Assembly: GCA_013287435.1 (NCBI GenBank)
Contig: JABDDU010000010.1
Location: forward strand, 1 to 49,462
Origin: Verrucomicrobiota bacterium
GTDB taxonomy: Bacteria > Pseudomonadota > Gammaproteobacteria > Coxiellales > Coxiellaceae
Length of the DNA: 49,462 nucleotides
Reading direction: 5' to 3'
The notes beneath the pieces were generated by a model. The model searched no databases and had not been told where the DNA came from. It saw only the letters and a list, made by a program, of their open reading frames with translations. Every line of letters begins with the position of its first letter. The stretch's first letter is position 1. Below are positions 43,459 through 49,462 of the stretch, piece by piece. Made by a program: the position numbers and the translations under genes.

Positions 43459-44594
43459 GTTGTTATAAACCTAATAAATCGGTTTGAAAAAAACAGTTCT
43501 AATGTTGTATAAATTAGATTTTTACATTTTGAAATCGACTCGTTGGGATATGCGTTCATGAAAATATCCAACACATCATTTAACGAAATGGGCTCACGCA
43601 ATAACGTCCAAATAATTTTTGATATCTCATCCAGTTTGATTGTTTTTTGTGTGAATAAATTAATGAGATCAACGTGAGGTTCGTTAATACATTCTAAAAT
43701 CATTTCACAGCGCTGAAACTGTGCGTGATTAACATTAAGGTGAGAAAAATCAAAGTGGATCGGCGATAGATAAGGCGTTGGATATGAAGCAATATGCTCG
43801 CTATCGGGAATTATAACGCGACTATAATTTTTATCGCCCCAGCAGCGCCACTCATTCTCCCGAAACGATTGCATCGTTTTTGCGTAGGGATGTCTTTCTG
43901 TTTTTTCGCAATACGCATTAAACAACGCGTATTTCTTTCCTAAATCAAAGTCATTAATATTTTTGGGGCAATAATATGAGTAATACGTCAACCATTGATA
44001 ATGTATGTATTTATTCATAATAATTGATCGGATGGCATGTGCAGTTACAATATGATCAGTATGATCATTCGGATTCAATGTGAGATCACAGTCCGTTGTA
44101 TGAAACACACTTTGTTTTACTGAAAATCCCTGTAATTCATAGTCAATAATTCCTGATAAACAATCACAAAAATCTTCCCATGAATCATAACTTGTTGAAC
44201 AATCAACGGCCTTTATCGCCTTATTCGCCTTCTTCAGTTTGAGAAGCGATTGAAATTGAAAAGCAGCGGAGCCAACACCATGAGGAAATCCATCCGGTAA
44301 TCGCAAACAATAGCAACGGGTATTATGATTAAAATAAGTAGCAATCAGATGTTGATTAATACGTTGGGTTTCAGAAATAAAGGAAGTTTTATTGCGCACC
44401 AAGGACACCGACGCTAAAGCGCCTTCCTCATTTAATTGCCACCAATCATCTGTTCTGCCAGCATCATCTGCGGTTGTATATATAAAAACAACTTTATTAT
44501 TTGAATTCAATAAATCGTTATAGGCTTGATGGCCACAAAATAATTGCCAATCATCATAATGCGCAACAATATAAAATATCACCTTGTCTATCAT
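43437..44594 (-). CDS. PIG-L-type deacetylase fused to a C-terminal PqqD-like domain
   Basis: This is a 385-residue two-domain protein. Residues 1-265 match PIG-L/LmbE zinc deacetylases: VAHYDDWQLFCG (His12, Asp14, Asp15; normally A-H-P-D-D-E, so Glu is replaced by Trp16), VFIYTTADDAGR, and NPNDHTDHIVTAHAI (His178, His181) for the metal site. Residues about 290-375 look like PqqD: strands, KTIKLDEISKIIWTLLREPISLNDVLDIFMNAYP and a final helix. PIG-L enzymes remove acetyl groups from GlcNAc-type sugars, and PqqD domains bind peptide leaders. The ATG overlaps the upstream stop (ATGA). The fusion suggests peptide-guided sugar deacetylation. Confidence 0.75.
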   Translation of the reverse strand: MIDKVIFYIVAHYDDWQLFCGHQAYNDLLNSNNKVVFIYTTADDAGRTDDWWQLNEEGALASVSLVRNKTSFISETQRINQHLIATYFNHNTRCYCLRLPDGFPHGVGSAAFQFQSLLKLKKANKAIKAVDCSTSYDSWEDFCDCLSGIIDYELQGFSVKQSVFHTTDCDLTLNPNDHTDHIVTAHAIRSIIMNKYIHYQWLTYYSYYCPKNINDFDLGKKYALFNAYCEKTERHPYAKTMQSFRENEWRCWGDKNYSRVIIPDSEHIASYPTPYLSPIHFDFSHLNVNHAQFQRCEMILECINEPHVDLINLFTQKTIKLDEISKIIWTLLREPISLNDVLDIFMNAYPNESISKCKNLIYTTLELFFSNRFIRFITTQAPTPK

Positions 44595-45727
44595 GTCATC
44601 GCAGCTCTTTTATTTTTTATTTTGTGTAATGCTTTTAGCAAAAGTTTGATTGGCACATCACGTCGCTTTTGTGTAGACGCCATCCTTTTTAAATATTCGC
44701 TAACACAATAAAAAAATGATTTATTTTTGTTGTTTATCATAACTACTACAAATTGAAAAAGTTGAGCTACAAAAAAATTATTTGTTTTACGATGCATACC
44801 TTTATAAAATAATTTATCATAAATTGTTATTTTAATATTTTCCAATGAGGTCAGAACAAACGTTGGAATCTCAGCATTAAAATTTATTTTTAAATAACGC
44901 AAAGAATTTAGCATAAACAAACTAAGTGATTTTCTTTCTGATAAAAAAATAAGGCGATGCCAATCAATTTTACTGCCAGCGATAATATAAAATGCATCGA
45001 CAATCCAACGTAAGGGTTGAATATATTCCCCCACCAAGTTGCCATGAAAACAGCAGTGCAACAAATGATCGGCTGAATTTAAGGTAAGCATTGTTTGATA
45101 ATGCCAAGTAAAAGGAATTGCCGCTTTCCAATAGTCATCATCTGCTGCTGTATAATAAATAAAATGTAGAAGATGATAATGTAAATCGATACTATTATTC
45201 GCATCATCAAAATACGTTAACTCGATGCATTCTCTGTGATCGTAATTTTTTAATGACCTACATTTAAATGTCCTCCAACCATTTTTTTCTAAGATAAGAG
45301 CTGCATCAACAAAACGTTCTGGTGACACCATAATATCAATATCCATCATTTTTCGTGCACCGCTATTTTTGTAGTATAAGGTGAGGTATGGCAACCCTTT
45401 AAGCGCCAAAACAGGAATCGCGGCATCAAGCATTTGAGATAAAACAGGTAAAAACGCGCTGCATAAAAAATAATTTTCAGAAAAAATAGCGTAATACTTC
45501 ATTTTTAAAAAATCACATTGCGAAAAATGATTTTGATGTAATCGAATGGCGATATTAAAATAAATCAATGACAATAAGCGGTCACCCGATGCATCCAGCT
45601 GATCCACACTATGTGTTACAAATAAATGCCACGCGTGACTCGCTTCACTCAACGATAAAGTGGCTGCTTTGAGTAATAATAATTGCGTTTCATTCGGCCA
45701 AACAGATAATCGATGATGTTGCTTCAT
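44591..45727 (-). CDS. Nucleotidyltransferase-family protein (NTP_transf_5-like)
   Basis: This is a 378-residue protein. The core is VLALKGLPYLTLYYKNSGARKMMDIDIMVSPE (about 106-137), with K110-G111 and the D129-x-D131 pair matching the NTP_transf_5 pattern (L-K-G...R-x-x-x-D-[IL]-D-[IL]-L-V). SIDLHYHLLH supplies a further conserved D-x-H. These proteins recur beside HPr-kinase-like and PqqD genes in peptide-modification clusters, including phosphorylated lasso peptide clusters, but their chemistry is not firmly known. It overlaps its upstream neighbour by 38 bases and its downstream neighbour by four, showing tight coupling. Confidence 0.72.
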   Translation of the reverse strand: MKQHHRLSVWPNETQLLLLKAATLSLSEASHAWHLFVTHSVDQLDASGDRLLSLIYFNIAIRLHQNHFSQCDFLKMKYYAIFSENYFLCSAFLPVLSQMLDAAIPVLALKGLPYLTLYYKNSGARKMMDIDIMVSPERFVDAALILEKNGWRTFKCRSLKNYDHRECIELTYFDDANNSIDLHYHLLHFIYYTAADDDYWKAAIPFTWHYQTMLTLNSADHLLHCCFHGNLVGEYIQPLRWIVDAFYIIAGSKIDWHRLIFLSERKSLSLFMLNSLRYLKINFNAEIPTFVLTSLENIKITIYDKLFYKGMHRKTNNFFVAQLFQFVVVMINNKNKSFFYCVSEYLKRMASTQKRRDVPIKLLLKALHKIKNKRAAMT

Positions 45728-47048
45728 TCATATTTTCCTCTGCGCGAATTATATCTGCCGCCAACAAAACATTAAAAAGAGACTTGCATGAATTAATTGC
45801 ATCATTTAATAATTCTGGGGGATACACTTGCTGCAACATTTCTTGTAATTCATACCATGAAAGGGGTGATGAGAGCATCTGCCATAAAACAGATGAAGCG
45901 GTATTGAGCACAACGACTTTTTTTGTTTCCAAATTCATTAATAATAGGTCAGGATAAAAATGTTCTTCAGAAATACGGTTGCTTCGTACAAACTGGGTAT
46001 TATTATTAAATTCTATTCTTTTTTTTCCTGTCAATTCATCATTACTCATAAAAAAATCCTTCCATTCATTCGCTGACGCTTTAACATGCGCTAGGATTTT
46101 ATTTCTATCGGCGCCAAGCAGCATATGAGGTAAATCCTCATAAACATCATACAAACCCTGTGTAAGACATGTTTCAATAAACGACAGTCGGTCTTGATTT
46201 ATTTTTTTATCATATTTATATTCGTATGTCAGCAGGGCTAATTGCATTAAAATATGCGTTGGATTAATGAATGCGCATTCCTGTGCTGGTCTTGCATAGC
46301 CCGCCATGCATAGTCTTAATGCAGGCTCAAATTCATGGTGTGTAATACATCTGTCTAAATTGGTTTCCTGTTTTGCAGATGTGTAACATTTTAACCATGC
46401 TAAAAAATCAAATTGTCCGCTCGCAAGTTGCTTGCGCAATCGCACCAAATTAATCACATACGATTCTTCATGCCGTTCATCTGATTCCGCAATATTTAAA
46501 TTACGCGCATATTTTTGCATCATCGTTTCTTGATTTTCATATCCATGATGACGAATAACAACGCTGCTTAAAAAGCGTGAACGATATAAAGCATCGTGTT
46601 TTGTTGTAATATACTCGTGTATGTTGCGTTCCCAAAAAATATCAGGATGATTACGATGCATCTGAGAACATATTCTCGGTGTAAAATGACTGTTGAATTG
46701 ATGTCGAATATAAAAAATATTTTCCTGAATATCATTCCAATTGATCCTTGGAAAGGAAAACAATTCTTCATCGCTGTCTATCCACAATATAAAGGCATTG
46801 TGAACGCGCGAGAAAAAACTATTTTTTGCCTTTGCAAAATCATTTTCCCAACTGACGGAAAAAACATGGATGTTGGATTGCGTACACAAATCAATACTAT
46901 CATGCGTTAAACCTAAATAAACCTCTAAATCAAATTTGAGCGCTGAATCAATGGCGCGTTGTGTTGAAAAATTATAATGTTTTGCCAATAGACAAGCGGC
47001 AACAGGGCGATTAACCACAGACAATCTCCAGTGCTTTTTGCTGGTCAT
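45690..47048 (-). CDS. Glycosyltransferase (GT2-like) fused to a C-terminal PqqD-like domain
   Basis: This is a protein of about 452 residues. Residues 10-100 follow the WaaE/GT-A pattern: a beta-alpha unit with STQRAIDSALKFDLEVYLG, then VSWENDFAKAKNSFFSRV and ILWIDSDEELF, whose D-S-D (91-93) is the metal and nucleotide-sugar site. A helical middle part follows. About 345-440 (VRSNRISEEHFYPDLLLMNLETKKVVVLNTASSVLWQMLSSPLSWYELQEMLQQVYP) is PqqD-like. This suggests sugar transfer guided by peptide binding. The start is set at ATG 47048, inside the end of the kinase-like gene. The usual N-E-E near the start is not evident, so sugar donor and activity are uncertain. Confidence 0.72.
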   Translation of the reverse strand: MTSKKHWRLSVVNRPVAACLLAKHYNFSTQRAIDSALKFDLEVYLGLTHDSIDLCTQSNIHVFSVSWENDFAKAKNSFFSRVHNAFILWIDSDEELFSFPRINWNDIQENIFYIRHQFNSHFTPRICSQMHRNHPDIFWERNIHEYITTKHDALYRSRFLSSVVIRHHGYENQETMMQKYARNLNIAESDERHEESYVINLVRLRKQLASGQFDFLAWLKCYTSAKQETNLDRCITHHEFEPALRLCMAGYARPAQECAFINPTHILMQLALLTYEYKYDKKINQDRLSFIETCLTQGLYDVYEDLPHMLLGADRNKILAHVKASANEWKDFFMSNDELTGKKRIEFNNNTQFVRSNRISEEHFYPDLLLMNLETKKVVVLNTASSVLWQMLSSPLSWYELQEMLQQVYPPELLNDAINSCKSLFNVLLAADIIRAEENMNEATSSIICLAE

Positions 47049-47880
47049 GTTCACCAATCACCAAACGTTTGATTGCACTTTTAGAATCTAAATAATGAAT
47101 TATTTTCGTCATTTCCAAGCAATGTTGATTAGGATAGACCTGCATCAAGGAAAGTACCAGTGCTTGTGTGCGACTCAATAAGGTGACAGAGGTTTTTTCT
47201 CCGCGCTCAAGATAATATATTTCCTTTATTTTGACGGGTTGATTATAAGTAATTATATTGGGCGATTTTCTGCCAATAAATAATCCCGTGTCATAGGCAA
47301 ATTTCCCCGCAACGATATTACCTTCACCTGCTTTTTTCATCAATTTAGCGGGAATATCAAGCGATGTTAGACGTTGTCGTAATGGTTTTGGAAAAGCATT
47401 GACGGTATAATTTTTTGGATCACACATCACAATATCGTCACCCAGAACAGAATAATTTGAGAGCCAAGCATTGACTGCCAAACTGGTTTTTCCAGCATGA
47501 GATAAACCCGAGAACAAAATTGCTTCGTTATTCACAACAAGAGCGCCACAATGTAACATTAATCGCTCAGATCGCCTTAAAAAATAAAAAGCGATTTGAT
47601 TCACTGTATTCACGAGTAAATCATTCATGGATTCAAACACAGTTTGCTCGTTTGAATGATGCGTATTTAAAATATAGTGATTTTCTGCACGCTGGCTTAC
47701 TTGAAAATCCGCCTGTTCGGCATCATTAACTAAGCATGAAAAAGCGGGTAGCCCAAGCAATGTAAAAATTTTATTAAGGCGAGCATCATCGAACAAAAAA
47801 ACGATTGTAACTGTGATTGTATCCCACTTTAAACTATAAACATTAAGGACCGGGTTCTGAAAAGACATTATTAAAAACAT
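47011..47880 (-). CDS. HPr-kinase-like P-loop protein (HprK-related)
   Basis: This is a 289-residue protein. LMLHCGALVVNNEAILFSGLSHAGKTSLAVNAWL (about 107-140) is the HprK-type beta-strand plus Walker A (G125 to T132). VLGDDIVMCD (145-154) is the Walker B region with the D-D pair, and AFPKPLRQRL follows as in HprK-related proteins. No HprK N-terminal domain and no HPr partner gene is present. Related stand-alone kinases sit in HPr-rel-A and phosphorylated lasso peptide clusters. The frame opens inside the short ORF upstream; ATG 47868 (MSFQNPVLN) is an equally good start. It overlaps the glycosyltransferase gene at its end. Confidence 0.78.
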   Translation of the reverse strand: MFLIMSFQNPVLNVYSLKWDTITVTIVFLFDDARLNKIFTLLGLPAFSCLVNDAEQADFQVSQRAENHYILNTHHSNEQTVFESMNDLLVNTVNQIAFYFLRRSERLMLHCGALVVNNEAILFSGLSHAGKTSLAVNAWLSNYSVLGDDIVMCDPKNYTVNAFPKPLRQRLTSLDIPAKLMKKAGEGNIVAGKFAYDTGLFIGRKSPNIITYNQPVKIKEIYYLERGEKTSVTLLSRTQALVLSLMQVYPNQHCLEMTKIIHYLDSKSAIKRLVIGEHDQQKALEIVCG

Positions 47881-48016
47881 TATTAGTTTTTAGGTCTGCA
47901 AGTTGAGTTGCCGTAGGCAATTCATTACCCAAAGCCCTTAGTTTTTTAATCATTTCCTCTTTAGAACTTGAAGAGCCAGTTTGAACAAATGATTCTGTTT
48001 TTTCGCTTTGTTCCAC
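47843..48016 (-). CDS. Candidate precursor peptide, 57 residues
   Basis: GTG 48016 opens a 57-codon ORF with GGAG seven bases upstream and a strong promoter, making it the first gene of the operon. The sequence has an acidic/Ser-rich start (MEQSEKTESFVQTGSSSSKE), an amphipathic helix-like part (EEMIKKLRALGNELPTATQLADLK) and a short tail (TNNVFNNVFSEPGP) rich in Asn, with one Ser and one Thr. Its stop lies inside the kinase-like gene. Size, position and a leader-plus-tail layout suit a modified peptide precursor. No known precursor family is recognised. It could alternatively be a small accessory protein. Confidence 0.55.
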   Translation of the reverse strand: MEQSEKTESFVQTGSSSSKEEMIKKLRALGNELPTATQLADLKTNNVFNNVFSEPGP

Positions 48017-48023
48017 AATTTTA

Positions 48024-48080
48024 CTCCATTAGAATGGTTCCGCGTTTTTTATGCTATCATTTTACAAATTTATATGTCAA
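48024..48080 (-). promoter_or_regulatory. Promoter and ribosome site of the PqqD/HprK-like operon
   Basis: On the minus strand a perfect -35 TTGACA (48080-48075) and TAGCAT (48056-48051) are 18 bases apart. GGAG (48027-48024) then lies seven bases before the GTG start at 48016. This is the best match to a vegetative promoter noticed in the window. The divergent glycosyltransferase starts only 14 bases on the other side of the -35 box. Confidence 0.6.
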
Positions 48081-48093
48081 CTTGGAATAACGT

Positions 48094-49462
48094 GTGAGCA
48101 AAATCATATTCTTTTTTTCACATTCAAACCAAATAAAATGGTATGCGACATTTGCGGAAATTTTTAAAAATTATTTTGGTGATTGCAAAATACACTTATT
48201 TGTTCACGGCGAAACAGATCAACAATTAGCGAATCATTTTACACACTATGATGAGGTTATTAATATTCTTGATGGCTTTATATTTAATGAAAAATCACCC
48301 TTACAAGACATTTGTTTTTCCGATGCTATTAAAGAAATTGAGAATAAACTTAACCAATCTTTTTTTTGGGAGGACGTGTCGATCGATCGTTGGATTCGAG
48401 AAAAACAATCTCCTTCTTATTCCCTTCAGTACTTAAACCATGCTTTTAATCTGATTAATCAGCGCTACCAACACTATCGTCCTATGTGTGGATTTGGTGA
48501 AAGCGGCATGGCCATTTATCGTTTAGCACATCATCTCTTTGACCGTGATGGACGTTATTTTTTAACACCTATCACAACACGTTACTATGATCGATTTTAT
48601 ATTGAAACTGATTGGGATTTGCGTTGGCGGTCGATGTTTGACTGTTATCAACAATATGTAAAAAATGGCATCCCGGCTCATCACCAAAAAATCGCAGAAG
48701 AAAAATATAAAGCATTGGTAGAAGATCATCGTAAACCTTTAGGTGCAGATTATCTTTCTAAAAGATGCGAAAGAAACACTGTTTTTGCGCGCTGGTTTAA
48801 TATTAGAAGTTTTTTTAATGCTATCACTCATTTATATACAATCAATAAAAATGAAATAAAATGCAATGTTCGTTATTGCACAACATCCGACACCATAATA
48901 AAAAAATTGAAAGTGTATTGGTTCCATAAAAAAAGTTATCAGTTTTTAGCCCGTTATTTCAAAAAATCTATCCCTGACAATATTACATTTTGTGTTTATT
49001 TCCTACATTATCGACCTGAATATATCATTGATAGCTTAGGTCGATATTACCAAGATCAAGAGTATTTAATTGCCAATATTGCTGCAAATCTACCATCGAA
49101 TTATTTTTTACTGATTAAAGAGCATCCTGCAATGAAGGGTCATCGTCCAGTCTCTTTGTACAAAAAAATTATAAAAATTAGTAATGCGATACTTATTCAT
49201 CCGGATGTTGACTCACATATATTAATTTCTCGATCTCAATTGGTCTTTACCATTGCTGGCGCAGCTGCATTAGAAGCAATTTTTTTAAATAAGCAAAGCA
49301 TTGTATTTGGTCAATATGCTTATAGTCATGCACATCTTGTTTCTTTCTGTGATAGCTTTTGGAAACTCAATACATTAATAAGAAAAAAATTGGCTTGCCA
49401 GCCTGATCCTGTCGAAACAAAAAAACACGCGTTGAGTTTATTAGCAGCAAAATATCAACATA
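48094..49462 (+). CDS. KpsC/capsule-type glycosyltransferase, partial at window end
   Basis: From GTG 48094 (GGAA seven bases upstream) an uninterrupted frame of 456 codons runs off the window. The C-terminal visible part carries the pattern of capsule polysaccharide transferases: FCVYFLHYRPEYIIDSLGRYYQDQEYLIANIAANLP, then LLIKEHPAMKGHRP, ILIHPDVDSHILISRSQLVFTIAGAAALEAIFLNKQSIVFGQYAY. The K-E-H-P motif and the final G-x-A-x-x-E-A loop bind nucleotide sugar in GT-B folds such as KpsC/KpsS and CDP-glycerol transferases. The N-terminal half is not recognised. It is divergent from the PqqD/HprK-like operon and shares its control region, suggesting a linked glycan role. Confidence 0.72.
   Translation, partial: MSKIIFFFSHSNQIKWYATFAEIFKNYFGDCKIHLFVHGETDQQLANHFTHYDEVINILDGFIFNEKSPLQDICFSDAIKEIENKLNQSFFWEDVSIDRWIREKQSPSYSLQYLNHAFNLINQRYQHYRPMCGFGESGMAIYRLAHHLFDRDGRYFLTPITTRYYDRFYIETDWDLRWRSMFDCYQQYVKNGIPAHHQKIAEEKYKALVEDHRKPLGADYLSKRCERNTVFARWFNIRSFFNAITHLYTINKNEIKCNVRYCTTSDTIIKKLKVYWFHKKSYQFLARYFKKSIPDNITFCVYFLHYRPEYIIDSLGRYYQDQEYLIANIAANLPSNYFLLIKEHPAMKGHRPVSLYKKIIKISNAILIHPDVDSHILISRSQLVFTIAGAAALEAIFLNKQSIVFGQYAYSHAHLVSFCDSFWKLNTLIRKKLACQPDPVETKKHALSLLAAKYQH

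Noticed and set aside
41597-49462. Classical lasso-peptide or capsule cluster
   Set aside because: No asparagine-synthetase-like cyclase or transglutaminase-like peptidase is present in the window, so lasso is not supported. PqqD fusions and the HprK-like protein are not expected in a plain capsule locus. Sequence beyond 49462 could change this.
1-49462. tRNA, rRNA, CRISPR arrays, replication origin or intact prophage
   Set aside because: No cloverleaf, rRNA-like, regularly spaced repeat or phage structural gene was recognised on either strand when reading by eye. Small RNAs cannot be excluded without a covariance search.

Overview
The window is AT-rich bacterial DNA with bacterial Shine-Dalgarno sites and short intergenic gaps. 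The gene types suggest a gammaproteobacterium of the Legionellales kind that lives with eukaryotic hosts. The evidence is eukaryotic-like genes (ankyrin repeats with a possible clan CD protease, an RCC1-like propeller, a SET methyltransferase, Fic, a helical-repeat protein beside a 2275-residue giant), many MFS carriers, and many decaying genes. No rRNA or tRNA gene and no CRISPR array was seen. The taxon is inferred from gene content only.

Layout. 0.0-3.1 kb: end of an HTH gene, a TolB-like propeller, a Bcr/CflA-type MFS carrier and an SGNH hydrolase remnant. 3.1-10.8 kb: a two-gene minus-strand operon (helical-repeat protein, then the giant protein). 11.0-13.5 kb: LysR regulator plus POT-type peptide transporter. 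13.6-17.5 kb: a leader ORF, an ABC-F ATPase, an FAD monooxygenase and a GNAT. 17.6-21.8 kb (minus): ABM protein, MFS, Rossmann-cupin chimera, SET, SSAT-like GNAT and an MHS-type MFS. 22.0-26.8 kb: APC permease remnant, then a minus-strand set of dimeric-barrel proteins, two alpha/beta hydrolases, nitronate monooxygenase and NudC. 27.0-29.3 kb: a graveyard with a SnoaL-like gene, a ParE toxin behind a frameshifted antitoxin, and pieces of GNAT, RhuM and SGNH genes. 29.2-37.2 kb: LysR, RCC1-like protein, MFS, ankyrin/protease protein, then Fic plus LysR. 37.2-41.5 kb: shikimate-kinase-like protein lacking catalytic motifs, arylamine N-acetyltransferase, secreted esterase, a cupin gene broken next to a transposase scrap, two small secreted proteins and an MHS pseudogene.

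41.6-49.46 kb holds the most unusual system. A minus-strand operon starts with an unlisted 57-codon ORF behind a TTGACA promoter and a GGAG ribosome site. It continues with an HPr-kinase-like P-loop protein, a glycosyltransferase with a C-terminal PqqD-like domain, an NTP_transf_5-type nucleotidyltransferase, and a PIG-L-type deacetylase that also ends in a PqqD-like domain. A fused ABC exporter converges on the operon, and a KpsC-like glycosyltransferase diverges from it and runs off the window. This resembles the poorly understood HPr-rel-A / PqqD-chaperone gene sets, but with PqqD fused to sugar-active enzymes. The working hypothesis is a peptide glycosylated, deacetylated and perhaps phosphorylated under leader guidance, then exported.

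Gene decay is widespread. In-frame deletions (APC permease, Rossmann-cupin chimera), frameshifts (antitoxin, GNAT, RhuM, cupin, MHS) and scattered gene pieces point to ongoing genome reduction and rearrangement.
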